Below are positions 23,375-34,851 of a stretch of 64,000 nt of DNA, in pieces; within the stretch, counting starts at the first letter, position 1; each line of letters starts with the position of its first letter. This DNA comes from Lentinus brumalis (lineage: Eukaryota > Basidiomycota > Agaricomycetes > Polyporales > Polyporaceae). The notes beneath the pieces are model-generated. The model did no database searches. It was not told where the DNA came from and worked only from the letters and a program-made list of their open reading frames with translations. The stretch is from NCBI GenBank assembly GCA_001792895.1, contig MARA01000004.1:2046001-2110000 (forward strand), in the 5' to 3' direction. A program made the translations under genes and the position numbers.

Positions 23375-23699
23375 GGCAACGAGTGGGTGTCTGTGCGACG
23401 AGCAGGTGCGTGCGGGCGACTGGCGCGGTGAGCAGGAGAGAGAGAGCAGCGAACGACGGGCGCCCAGCGCACGCTGGTGGACGCGCGGGAATACCCGAGG
23501 CTGCCCGACTTGCCGGCCACCTCCCAAGTTGCCGATCAGCTTTCCTTTTTGCTCCAGTCAGTCTTCTCTCCGTCCACCCTCATCTCCGTCTCTGCCGTCA
23601 GCGAACCTCCGTGCTTTCTCTCTGTCTCGCTGTCCTGGTCGTCTCGTACTCTGCAATCCGATCTGTCGGCCGTCTACTGGCCACACCTGAAAAAGAACA
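23375..23699. other. Divergent promoter of QCR10 and NOP16
   Basis: The 325-base shared promoter has long pyrimidine runs on the plus strand (23521-23640), leading into the NOP16 start. No TATA box is obvious; this fits two housekeeping genes. Confidence 0.55.
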
Positions 23700-24758
23700 A
23701 TGGCGAACCCCCGACAAAGGCGCAAGTTACGCTCAGGGACCCACAAACCTGTGCAGCATTCACGTCGCGCGCAAAAACTTTTGAAGAAACAACCACGTTG
23801 GTGATTTTTCGCTATCATTCAGTCTCTGAGCTGCGGCGCCGCATGGACTGAGCATTGCGTCCTGAATTTAGCCATTCGCGGGCCCAAAGTGCTGCAGGAG
23901 GCCTGGGACCCGCACAAAACGGTTAGACAAAAGTAAGTCTGTGTGCCTTTCTTCTGGTGCACGATGCGCGCAGGCGTGTGGCCAGGATTACGGAAAGATG
24001 AGATTCATGAACTGATGTGCCGGCTGCGGTTGCGCTCTGCTTGCAGTTACGAAGCACTGGGGCTTGCGGCCTCTCTGAACCCGACAGCCTCCGGCGGGTC
24101 GGAACGACTGCTGCCTGCACACGCGGGAGAGGAGGAAATTTGCGAGAAGCCCGAAGCGTCCACGTCTGGGTCGGCAAAGGCTCCAGGAACCAATGGGGTG
24201 CCCAAGGGGTACGGCAAGATCATCCGCGACGCGGAGGGAAACGTCGTGGACGTGCAACTGGGGGACGAGGAGGAGGACGAAACGATGGCAACAGAAGAAG
24301 CCATCGAGGACGTGCCAGACCCGCGGGCAGACGAGCAGCTCGCGGGCTGGGTCGGGCTGGGGTCGGACCCCAGGGCGCGTGGGCCGCAAGGGGCGAGCAC
24401 GCGCGTGGTGCAAGGTGAGCACATCGAATGACTAGTGGCTGCAGATGTGATAGAGTCGCCGCCATCGGGGGCTTCTGTCCTTCTGTCAGGCCGGGTGGCG
24501 CCAGGCGGGCGATCGCGCTGACTATGTATACAATTGCTAGTGTTGGAGCACCTGTCAGAGACGGGCAGCCAACCCGTGAAACGGTACACCTCGAAGGGGG
24601 AGCTGGGGACGCTGCAGCGGCTGATAGGCAAGTACGGGGAAGACGTGGAGGCGATGGCGCGGGACCGGAAGCTGAACGCAGATCAGCGGACGGCCGGGGA
24701 GCTGCGGCGGGCGATACGCAAGGCGGGAGGATTTGCAGCGGTGGGGAGGGGCGGGTGA
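23700..24758 (+). CDS. NOP16: Nucleolar protein 16 (NOP16), 60S assembly factor
   Basis: NOP16 is a nucleolar factor of early 66S pre-ribosomes. Exon 1 encodes the basic N-terminus MANPRQRRKLRSGTHKPVQH and RRAQKLLKKQP. The next exon encodes IRGPKVLQEAWDPHKTVRQK, followed by SYEALGLAASLNPTASGG, then PKGYGKIIRDAEGNVVDVQL with an acidic run. The last exon has KYGEDVEAMARDRKLNADQR and ends IRKAGGFAAVGRGG. This order is diagnostic for NOP16. The first intron's donor is ambiguous: GTGATT leaves a frame conflict, whereas GTTGGT, seven bases earlier, keeps the frame (KKQP-P-IRGPK). The start ATG at 23700 opens the conserved basic motif. Confidence 0.88.
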
Positions 24759-25443
24759 AGGACTGCAGTGTGGGCGAGTCGGCGGGGGATGTTCCGGCAG
24801 TGGCTGTACGTGAGGACGGGAAATAGAAGTCGGGCGTCGGGTGCATGGGGCGGACAGTGTGACACGCTCGACGGAAGCAGCAACATTTTCTTTGTGCGAG
24901 GGACGCGCACGCACAGGAAGCTCGCCCTCTGTCAGATCCGTGCGTCCGTCTCGTGCTTCTTGCTTTTCAATCGCCCGGCGCTCAACCTCGCGCAGGTCCG
25001 CGAGTGCGCCCGCATATGGAGCCCGCGTCTCCCAGCAGGGCACGAAGACGAAGGCGGGGATCAGATCACGCACGACGCCGCACACGTCGTACGTCGAGTG
25101 TCGCCCGAGGGGGGCACGGGGCTGCCGGGTGGGCGACGAAGGCAAACGCGAGATGCCGCGGGAAGGTAGGCATGGTATGTTACGGACTGGTGGATATTTG
25201 ACAGTCATTTTAGGTGTCGGACAGTGACGGCGCCTGGCCGGGTTTGGCAGCGATTGGCCGGGAGCTCATGAGTGTGAAGCGGACGAGCAGGGAACGGGCT
25301 GCGAATCGACCGAAAGCGGACGCGAGATTGACGTCCACCCGCTCCCTGCCCGGCTTTGCCCTCCGTCTTCTCCACCGCCGCCTTATATCTGCCCGCCCGC
25401 GCCCTCCCTCGTCCTCCCCGCGCACCCCGCCCCGACACCGCGC
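24759..25443. other. Intergenic region with one doubtful minus-strand ORF
   Basis: The 685 bases lie between the NOP16 stop and the Zn2Cys6 gene. A minus-strand frame starting ATG at 25208 includes VCGVVRDLIPAFVFVPCWET and LREVERRAIEKQEARDGRTD, which looks protein-like, but I know no family for it. A TATA-like ttatatc sits about 60 bases before the Zn2Cys6 start. Confidence 0.35.
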
Positions 25444-28364
25444 ATGTCGTCCAGGAACGCCCACTCCCCGCTCTCCCGCTCAGAGTCCACCTCGCCCTAT
25501 CCCAGCATGTCCCGCAAGGCCCTCTCCCAGGCAAAGTCCACCCGCCAGCAGTACAGCGGTCTGTCTCGCCTGTCATGCAACATACCGCTCCCGTGCTCAC
25601 CACCGCTGTCCCCCTAGCTTGTGGCGCATGTCGCATGCGGAGGTGCGCATCTATCCCGACGTCCGCGGTCCGAGTCTGACGCGCATACATCAGGGTCAAA
25701 TGCGACCTCAAGGATCTCCCTACCCTTGCCTCCGGCCAGCACCCACCCTGCTCAAACTGCAGCGAGCGCGGCCTCAACTGCGTGTATGTTCCCTCTCACC
25801 TCCCTCTCCTCTCGCCCGCGTCCTCAGACCCTCCAAGTGACGAGTTCGCCGAGGTCAAGGCCGTAAAGCTCCTTCGCCGAGGACGCCGCCTGCAGAAGGT
25901 CGAGTGAGTGCCCCGTTCTCCTCTCGGCTTGTAACGGCGCTCACCCTACCACAGGGCGGTCTACGGCAAGGCCACCAAGGAGGATGCCGACCTGCACACT
26001 GTCATCCCCCACGATGCGTCATCCCCCAGCTCAAGCCCGAGTTCTTCAGGTCACCCTTCTTTCGTCGCTTTCACATCCAAAGTGCGTAGATCTACCCGAT
26101 CGTGTCATCTCGGCCTTTGTCTTACCCGCTCGATCACATCAACCGCACACTAGGACCCATACTCGAGCCGACCGAGTACTGCGCTCGGTTCTCGGAGTGG
26201 TACACTGGGACCTCGGACTGTCTACAGTTCCCCGGTCAGTTGATCGCTCTCGCTCTCGTCGTCTGGGCAGCAAGCTATGGCGTTGACGAGGCGGGCGAGG
26301 AGGTGCTCGAGCTCCGGGACGAAGACGTCCTGCAACGCAAGGAGCGCACCAACGAGATGCTCCTCGAGCTGCTCTACCTGGTGGACATCCATGCCATCCT
26401 CCGGAAGCCCTCGTGGGACGGTGTAAGGGCATTGTTACTCATCATGCCCCTCACCGAAGGTTGGCCGCTCTTTCTCCGCGTCCCTCCTGCACTCTAACTC
26501 AATTCTGTTTCTCCGGCTGCCAGAGGTCCAGACACCTCTCGAACGCCTGGTACGTGTTCTCTCCACAACCTCGACAATTGCGGTCTGAACGTCTCCCTTT
26601 AAGGCCATGTACGACGCGACTATGACTCAAGTATACGCCCTCTGCAGCCTCAACGTGGACGGCAATCAGACCGAATATGTCGAGGCCTTGGTTCGAGCGC
26701 GGATATTCTGGTACGCGCATGTGGTTGATGGCGTAACCAGTGGCTTGCGTGGTGGTCGCATCTCCTTGTAAGGCTACACCTTCAGTTCTTCGATCCGCGG
26801 CTCTGATTCCATCCGTCTAGGACTGACGATGACCTGACTGCCTTCGAAGCAACACTCCCACCGCTGGGGAACGATGGCGCGGCGTCGAGCTCTTATGCGT
26901 TTGCTTACCGGTTTGCCACTATCCCCATACGGATCGCGTCGGTCTGCCGCGATGTACACGCCGTGCTGACAGGTCCCAAAGCACGGCAACGAGACGATAT
27001 CGATGAGGATGCGATACAGGACGCCTGGGAGGTGCTGGATCGCGCCTGGCGAGACTTGGATGGTCTCCGGCAATTCGGAGCCTACGGAATCGTGCAAATG
27101 GAAGATATTGAGCGGTTCATTGACGGGTGGCAGGTGAGTTGCCATCGCGGTCGTGATCGAAGTGGGTTTGCTCACGCATATCCCCGTGGCTGGTTGTAGA
27201 TATTTCTCTTTGAGTCCCGTATGTGCGCTTCCAGTCTCTTCCATCGTCGTATCAACTGACACATGTTCCACAGATAATGTCATCCGCGAAGCTCTTAAAC
27301 AGCGGCTAGTCGCGCTCCCTGTTCAAGACACAGCCTTCCTGCCTGAATCGCACCCGTCGGGCAGGCCCCGGAAGTCTGATACCATCCTCAGACTCCACAT
27401 GAAGGCCAACACGAAGTGCCATGCCGTGGTCCGGCACGTCGTGTCCATCCTCCGCAGGAACCTCGGCACAGCGTTCTTCCAGTATGATGCAGCTCTCGTC
27501 CGGGACGGTTGCTTCTTCGCTGGCTTCTTGTTGGCGGGTGAGAGCGGGACTCGCGAGGACGTCGAGGTCTGTCTGACCGCTCTGTCGGAGATGCGTTGGG
27601 CGTTCTCGAAGAACGACGAGCGGCAACGGACGGTACGACTTGTCTGGGACGCCCGTGCCTCGCAGTCGCGCGGCCAGTCATCTCGCAGCTTCTCGTCGAG
27701 CCCATCGGACGAGACAATCCGTGGCCCGGGCACATTCGAGGGCAGCTACGTCCGGCGTGCTATGATGCGTCCGACGAGCGTCCCTCCGATCTCCCTGTCC
27801 GCTACTACCATGGGTCAGGGATACGATTCCTCGGGCTCTGCCCCCAATACCGCTTGTTCACCAGACGGACGGTGGCCTCCGTCCGCTGCATCTGGGTCAG
27901 GCTCCGACCCCGAGCGGTACCCGACCTCGTCTCGTTCACCGTCCCTTCCCAGCACCTCCTCTTCGTACACGGCGTCCTCGCACAGTGCCCTCAGCCTCAG
28001 CAGCGTTCTCCAGAGCGGCGACGACGGTGTTGGACCGTCATCCCTGCTCCTTCCATCGACCCGGGTCTCTGCCGGACACCCCGCCGGTCAGAGCACATAT
28101 TATGTCCCATCCTATAATTACCTCTCTATGGGCGAGAACGTCGACACACGGTCGGCTCCTGGGCCATCTGGCAGCCTGGAAACCTTGTCGTCGACGGAGC
28201 CCTCGCCGGCGTACACACATCCCGCGACTGCCTTCGATTACGCCGCCGTGTCGTACTCTTCGTCGGGGCTCGCACAGCCGGAAGGAGGGCCCAACTACAT
28301 ACCGGCCGCGGCGTCCACTGCCCAGGGAGGCAGTCCGCATTTCGGGGGGCCCAATTACTACTAG
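25444..28364 (+). CDS. Zn(II)2Cys6 fungal transcription factor
   Basis: A nuclear DNA-binding regulator of unknown targets. Exon 1 encodes MSSRNAHSPLSRSESTSPYP. The next three exons assemble the binuclear cluster ACGACRMRRVKCDLKDLP, then HPPCSNCSERGLNCV, immediately followed by the linker DEFAEVKAVKLLRRGRRLQK. The six cysteines follow C-x2-C-x6-C-x15-C-x2-C-x6-C; the central 15-residue spacer is long. The middle-homology region runs from PLSYPLDHINRTLGPILEPT through ASVCRDVHAVLTGP to AVVRHVVSILRRNLGTAFFQ. The C-terminal 300 residues are Ser/Pro/Tyr-rich, a plausible activation domain, ending GGPNYY. Total is about 850 residues, with about 12 introns. The linker sequence is familiar from basidiomycete regulators without assigned function. 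Confidence 0.88.
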
Positions 28365-31073
28365 TGGCCGGAGCTGGGTAAGCTTGGGTTTGAGAAGCCC
28401 GGACAAGGTTCGGACCGTCTTCTGAGTATTATTGTCGTGGCATCATCAGCAGCTGTTTACCTTGCATGTCGCCTGCACCCATCGGACCGCTCTAGCACTC
28501 GCTCGCCATTCGCTGTCGTCGCACCGCATCTCTCATCTCTTGGACTCGGCAACTTACGTGTATATCCAGCTTGTTCCTTTCCCCCCGTCGTACCGCTCTC
28601 CTTCCATCGATGTATCACAGTACCTGTCTTTCTCCCGCTATCGCTCTCCGTCCGCATTGCAAGTCCCCACGTTCCCGCTTTCACGTTGCAAATAGTTTCC
28701 GCATCCCGCATAGCTAGAACCCGATAGAGGTTATTACATCACATTATGGGCCGCGCGTTCTCGAGTGCGACATCTCGTTCACGTTAACACCGTACTATAT
28801 CACCGCCATGATCCCCCACCCCACCCCACTTCTTCTGTCCCCCCGTCGACCCGTTGTACGTAGTAATTGTACGCCTACACACCGCATATTCTTGTCGCCC
28901 GCGCCGCGAAGCCGGGAATTAATGTAATCAGAGATACCGATAGGTTCTCTTGGCTGTCATCGCGAGGGACTCGAGTGGGGTCCATGCACCCCTTGTATGG
29001 TGTGTGTTCTTCTGGGGCTGGCGCCGGGCCCTTCGTGACTCTCCGATCGACGAATCCTGTGAATGCAGCGCACTCCAGACGGGCAGTTCGCACACGAGGA
29101 CGACGAGAAGGGGGGCACGGGATGCGCAGGTCGCCGGGGGCCCGCAAGATCTAGCAGTTTCCGTGCACGAACTTTTCGAAGGTTTGGGGAGCGTGATGGG
29201 CGGGGGCAGAGGTACCACACCGGGAGGCAGGTCCTGCCTGAAGCTAGCGGGAGGGAGCGCACGCCTGTGGGCGGGAGCGCCTGCGGAGCCTTCGCTGGGA
29301 CAGTTGTGGGTGCGCGGAATGCTGATAGGCCCCATCCGGGTAAATGAGAGACGTCACGTCGAGGGGGGCTGACGCTGACATTTCGAGCTTGGGTGGTCAC
29401 GTCGTCCGAGTCGGCCGTGCGTCCGACCTTGTGCACCGAGGATCACCATGCGTGCTGCACGCTTCGTGCTTCCGGGTGGGCGCCGGGGGCTGCTGGGAGA
29501 ACAAGGGAGGTGGAGATTCTGCGTGGTTGTGTGTCCGCACACGCGGCTTCGACGCCATGCAGGGAACAGCAGAGTGGGAACGGGGACAAATGCAAATGCA
29601 ATGCGCGAGTGGCGCTGGGGAGGGAGAGCCCGGGCAAGCGAGCCGCCGGCAGCGAGGCGAAACGGGCGAGGACGCTGACAGTGGACAGGCATCGAGATGG
29701 CGTTCGTTAGCGTTGGCCTATTGCCACGGCACTTTGCTGCGTTGCCGACGTCCGAGGCCGCGATCGTGCGCCCTGGTTAATCTAGCCGCTCGGGAGACCG
29801 TGACGCGGCGACGGCCTCGTAATATCTGTGTCCGTGGCGGCGCAGCCCAACGTCAGAACGCAGGGCAGCTGCCGGCATCGCCGCGGTCAATCATATTGAA
29901 GAACGGTCCGCATAGGTCCAGCTGGGGGACGAAGGTTGGCAGGGTCCAGTGGGTGCTGTCGACGAGGGTTCAGGGCACGGATTTGCGGGCAGCGTCCGGT
30001 GTCCAGAGCGAGTGGGCCAGGACTGGGAGAGAGGAAGTCGGGAACCGGGTCGGACGATCCGACAGTTTACGAGAACAAGGGCCAGAACAAGGATTGTGGG
30101 TTGTGCGGGGGAAGGGAGTTGCACGGAAGGACTGCGCTAGTTCCCAGCTGCCCACATGCGGGAGAGCCATCACGGTCAGAACTGCCAATAGGATCGCCAC
30201 TTGTAAGCGCCAGAAGCTTGGAGGTGGCCGATGAGCACGTTGTGTGTGTCGTCGGAGTTGGGATGATGGGCTATGCCGGGCTACGCTCGAGCTCCCGGGT
30301 ACTGCGTGCGTGTCAACGTTATCGGACACGGTCAGCGGGACTAGAAGTAGCCGCTCATTCAAGCTGCACGGTGAATTGTCTGTGCGTCCTTGCTGCGTCC
30401 AACGGAACACAATGGAAGATGTCTGGCGACGGAGCGCCGCTGTATTTGCGATCTGCACGGCTCGATGCGCGCCACAAACGACGGATGACCTACGAGATAA
30501 GCAAAGGCACTCCGGAGAGTTCAAAGATGCGGCTAACATGTTTTTGAGCCCGGTGTCGGTGAAGTAGGCCGCAACAAGAGGGAAAACCTAGCACCGAAAA
30601 GACGCGGAACGGGACCCTGCCAACACGGACCTGAGGGACTGTCCCTGGTAACGCGTCTCTGAGCGAACCGGGGTCTCTTCCACGTACCATGCGACTCATG
30701 GCAAGGAAGCATGTCTGTCATTGTATTAATTTCGTGAGTAGATTGGAGAAAGAGTGGTTCGCGAACTTCAAAACGTTGACGCACGGGTGGAGTGTTCCCG
30801 GAGGTATAGACTGCACTGGATGAGAAGATGTTCCCGCCGAATCGATGGTGCCACAGCATTCGCCGGCCATACAAGCTGAAAGCGTCGCGTAGAGTCGTTC
30901 GTACCAAGTTGCCGAGGTTAGCTGTGCGGAATGATTACGTCAGCGCTTGAGCGCCCGCCCAGATGGTTCCGCGCGTCCGCAGCGGCCAAGCCAAATCTGG
31001 TTCCCGAAGCTCACCAGCACGGCCTTCTCCACAATGGCCCCGACGCAGTCTTCCTCATACCACCACCACCACC
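28365..31073. other. Long gene-free region
   Basis: The 2.7 kb between the Zn2Cys6 gene and the zinc-ribbon gene hold no gene I can support. The first 400 bases are probably 3' UTR. An ATG-started 296-codon plus-strand frame (29344-30234) is open but compositionally random. It is mirrored by open frames on the other strand and has no recognisable motif. The region may be a large promoter or may hold non-coding RNA; nothing in the sequence decides this. Confidence 0.45.
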
Positions 31074-31712
31074 ATGTTCTGTAAGTCCTACTGTACGAGC
31101 AAGGAGTACTTGTGCTGATGCTGTTGACTAGTCTGTCTGCCTATCGTTTGTGAGTACTACGTACTTGAAGATCGGTGTCTTTAGGCTGCGGTCATAACCT
31201 ACTAACTTACTCCACTCGTCCAGTCGGATGCCCGACTCGCATGAAGCCGGAGGGTGATCAGACTCCAAGGATCTGTCCTAGGTGCCACAACGGTACGTTC
31301 TAGCAACCGCTGCCATCGGACAACGAGCGCACGGCAGGCTGACCTTCACGGCAATAGTGTCCACCATCCGCGTCAAGTCACGCATGTGGTTCGAGCTGTG
31401 CTTTGTGCCCCTCATCCCCATGCGCAAGGAACATCTCTGGGTTTGCACCGTCTGTCAGTGGAGCGTTCCGATGCAGCAGGCGTGAGTTCTCTGCCCCCTC
31501 CTTCTCGCCGTTGAGCCCGCGCTGACGCTCTCGGGGGTTCCTGAACGCCGGCGCACAGATGGGAGCCAGCTCAGCCAGGCAATGCGTGGCAGCATCCAGC
31601 CCAGGGCCAGTGGCAGTCTCCGATACCGCATCAGCAGATGAGTCCGCCGCCGAACGCAGCGGAGCATGGGTACCAGCCCCAATACCAGGGCTACAACGTG
31701 AAGTCCAACTAA
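31074..31712 (+). CDS. Small zinc-ribbon protein with Pro/Gln-rich tail
   Basis: Function unknown. Five exons join to about 106 residues: a 7-nt coding first exon (MF plus one base), an 18-nt exon (31132-31149, giving FCLPIV with flanking bases), then FGCPTRMKPEGDQTPRICPR with a CPRCHN knuckle. Next come VSTIRVKSRMWFELCFVPL, the second knuckle WVCTVCQW, and a tail rich in Gln/Pro ending YQGYNVKSN. The hydrophobic N-terminus MFFCLPIV and the CxxC...CxxC pair resemble small fungal zinc-ribbon (LITAF-like or zinc-ribbon-15) proteins. An earlier ATG at 31034 gives a different frame with a His run and a stop, so 31074 is preferred. The stop is TAA at 31710-31712. Confidence 0.75.
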
Positions 31713-32420
31713 TTCTGTCCCGTTCCGTGTGGCGGTTGCGTACTCCGGAACTCCCAGCTTCGTATATCCTGATGCACGCTGTCGTTTGTACTTGTATCAG
31801 ACTCCACATCATGCTATCCCTGTTATCCGTATGTTCTTCATTTTAAAAAAACTTTCTCCTCCGTCATGATCTTCCGCCTTGGCGACGAAAGTTCACGGTG
31901 ATGGTGTCCGAAAAAGTTGTCGAAGTTGGAATAGTCTCCACGATCCGTCTTCTGCGCGCAAGATTGTCCCCCGTAAGGAACGGCGTACATATGGCGATGA
32001 CAGAGCGATGCTTTGAACTGTGTGCCTAGCTGCAATCTTCGTACCGTCAGTTCGTTGCAGAAAGCTCCGCAAAAGTGTCCTCATGTCACGCGAAGCCGTA
32101 CGATTGGTACCAACAACGACCGAAGGATGCAGCGCCATGTTCTCATGCGAAGGACGGCGCACTGAGCAGCGAGCCATTTCTGCCGTCGGCAGTATCGGTG
32201 CCGTCAATAGAACAAGTGGGGTGCGAGATTCCGTCTCAGTGGTACAGTATAATGAGTTGAGAATGGAGTAGGTATGCGTACAACCCGGTGTGTGTCCGGA
32301 GGAGAGCCCCCCGGAGGTACTAAGACGATCCGATCCGTATGTAGTATCGAGATATCTTCGATGCGTCCGATACCGTCGCCAAAGTGTCCACCGTAAAAGA
32401 CGAAGAGAGACAGAAGGGTA
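31713..32420. other. Convergent intergenic spacer
   Basis: The 708 bases lie between convergent stop codons. They contain a short A-run near 31846 and only small, unsupported ORFs. Confidence 0.55.
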
Positions 32421-34283
32421 CTAAGAGCGTCGCCTCCGCATCCGACAGAGTCTCATAAACGTGAAGAGCAAAACGACAAAGACGACACCCGCTACGAAGC
32501 CGCCTGCGGTAGCGATGCCACATATGTCGCCGGCACTAAGGGTGATGCTTTGAGGCGCGTGCGATTCGACGTTGGCGGGCGGCGAGATGTCCGTGCCACG
32601 GTCTTTCAGGAAGGCCGCGAGGGCGGCTGTGGGGTCGGTAAGTCCGCGAAGACCGATTGTAGGAGGCTTGTTGTCTGTCGCGGCATGATGCGTCACATAC
32701 ACGTTCTATGGGTAGCAATTCAATCGTCAGCCGCTGTCTTCGAAGCGTCGCAACGGGAACGGTAACGGGGCGCGCAGAGCGCTACCTACCCGCAAGAACG
32801 TATCCCCCAGCAGCCAATCTGCAGCAAAGACCTGAAGAAGGGGTAAAGGACGTCAGCGATTCGACGTTTCGACATCCGTAATCCGCGAAGACACCGGCGA
32901 TGCGGTGCAAATGAAATAGATGGGGGAGGGAGAAAGTGTAGCCGTACCCCGTCGTTGCCCTGTACCCCGCCCAAACACCAGCTCCCGTCGACAGAACCTT
33001 CTCTCCAGCTGATGTCGGCCGGGTCGAGGACGTACTCCTTCTGGCTGCTCCCTTGACCAAGAACCATCCCAACAACGACGGCACGGTTGCAAGGGACTTC
33101 CCATCCCCTGTCTGTCTGCCTTGCGCCGCCGACGGATTCCCAGAAACGCGCGACGTCTTGTGTAGGTCCGAGGGCGAGCGTGGTGCCCGTGTCAAGAACT
33201 GCGATCGGAGCGGGTGCACCTCTCACGCGCGACCGGGACAGTTCAAATGAGGTGCCGTTGATCGTCAGCGAATGGAGTGGGAGCTTCCAGTAGTCGTACA
33301 GGGAGCCATGAGGCGCGTAGACGGGAGTGTGCGTCAGATCGTCCGTCGAGTTCGCAAAGGTAGGATCGAGCTCGCCCACGGTGAACGACGAGTCGTCCTG
33401 GTCCCTGCCGAGCTTAAAGGCAAAGAACTTCTGCGACGTGTCGTTGAAGGAGGAGAGGAGGTTCTCTAACAGCGTGCGCCCGACGGTGTCGGCGATAGAT
33501 GCTTCCGCGGGGAATGCGAGCCCCAGGATGCCGCTGTCTCCTGTGCCCGCGAGTCCCAAGCCGCCGGTAGCATTGGCCATGGCTACGAGGTTGGTTAGAG
33601 GTCTTCCCAGCTTCCCTTAACGCATAAATGAAACTAACCGAATATTTGAGATGACACTTGGAATTCACCAACAGTCACGGTTTCGGATCCAAGGACTCCG
33701 GTCACATTGCCCATGAGGTAAGTGAGATGGAAGGGCACGTCGGTCAGCGATAGGGAAGGCGACTTGGCGTATTTTGGGACGCCAGAACAGTCCACTGTGG
33801 TGCAATCAGACGAGACGACCCACTGCGTACGTGTGGATCAGCCGCCAACGCCCGCAATGTCAGTTCCAAACATGTCAGTCGCATTTTTCAGCGGCTGGGA
33901 CGCACCAAATCGGACGAGCCTGTGTCCAGAAGAACCCTGAAGTCCTGCCCGCCGATACTTGTCACGAAAGAGGGTCAGCAACGATGTGCGGTCGCGCGAA
34001 GAAGCACGGGGGAATGAACATACTCGATTTGGATGAGGTACGCACTGTATGAATGCACGCGCCGCCAATTCAGTCAGTTGACACTTACGAGTAATAGGCG
34101 ACAAATGACTCACAAGTCGTCGCTGTCCGCGAGAGACAGATCGGTCTGGGCGACCGAGGTCCGGGATTTAGCCACTGCTTGTGAGCGGCGAACCCTGTGC
34201 ACAGGGATTCGTCCGCTTCTAGCCTTCGCCTTCGCACTTGAAGCCAGGCGAGTACCCGAGTTGATACGGCTGAAGCTGACCAT
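32421..34283 (-). CDS. Pepsin-type aspartic protease with C-terminal membrane anchor
   Basis: A secreted or cell-surface A1-family endopeptidase. The two catalytic motifs are visible: LLDTGSSDL in the N-lobe and VLDTGTTLALGP in the C-lobe. Other A1 features are SGILGLAFPAEASIADT, FFAFKLGRDQDDSSFTVGEL and WLLGDTFLRNVYVTHH. After a Ser/Pro linker the protein ends in a hydrophobic segment (GIATAGGFVAGVVFVVLLFT) and a short basic tail RLCRMRRRRS, so it is probably a type I membrane protein, unlike soluble pepsins. The N-terminus is uncertain: the frame from ATG 34283 leads through a plausible propeptide (GRIPVHRVRRSQAVAKS) into LADSDDFAYLIQIDIGGQDF, but no clear signal peptide is seen, so a 5' exon may be missing. 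One exon is 21 nt. Confidence 0.82.
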
Positions 34284-34851
34284 TACCTCGTCGAGAATAG
34301 TGTGGGTGGACAAGACTGTATAAACGGTGCCTTCTCAGCGGCGAGCCCTCCACCCATGCGGCTGACACGGGACACGGCCGTCTTCCTTCGGCGGCTGCAA
34401 TCCCAATCAAGACCGGTACGCAGTCCATCTGGCTGCTGCTCCTTGCCGCGATGTCATGGATGCTGTCTGGAAGGGACTGGGGAAGAGCAAGAAAGCACGA
34501 CGCGGCCTAGCATGCTGAATCCTGATGGGCCATGTATTTGTAAGTATATATCCGACCCGGACGCATGCGGACATCCACGGGCCCATGGCTACGCGGCGTG
34601 TATATCACGCAGATCGACGGACAATGCAAAGAAGAGGGCAGTCCGGGCGAAGAGGCTGAGGCAGTCGAGTTCGGGGGCAGGGCCGGCGCAGGCTGTGCGG
34701 GCGGCGGTGGGAGAGTGCAAAGGGCGTTTGCCGGGCATGCGCCTCCCAAACACAGCGACACGCGTCACAACCACCTCCTCACCTTCTCCCTCCACGACCT
34801 CTCGCTAGACCGTCCCACGAGCCCGCGCCGCTCAAGCCCTCGACGATCATC
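34284..34851. other. Divergent region between protease and YPT1
   Basis: The 568 bases should hold the YPT1 promoter and possibly an unrecognised signal-peptide exon of the aspartic protease on the minus strand. A pyrimidine-rich stretch precedes the YPT1 start. Overlapping ORFs in both strands give no family match. Confidence 0.5.

Noticed and set aside
29344..30234. 296-codon ATG-started plus-strand frame
   Set aside because: Composition looks random (many Arg/Gly/Cys), with competing open frames on both strands and no domain; kept only as a note on the gene-free interval.
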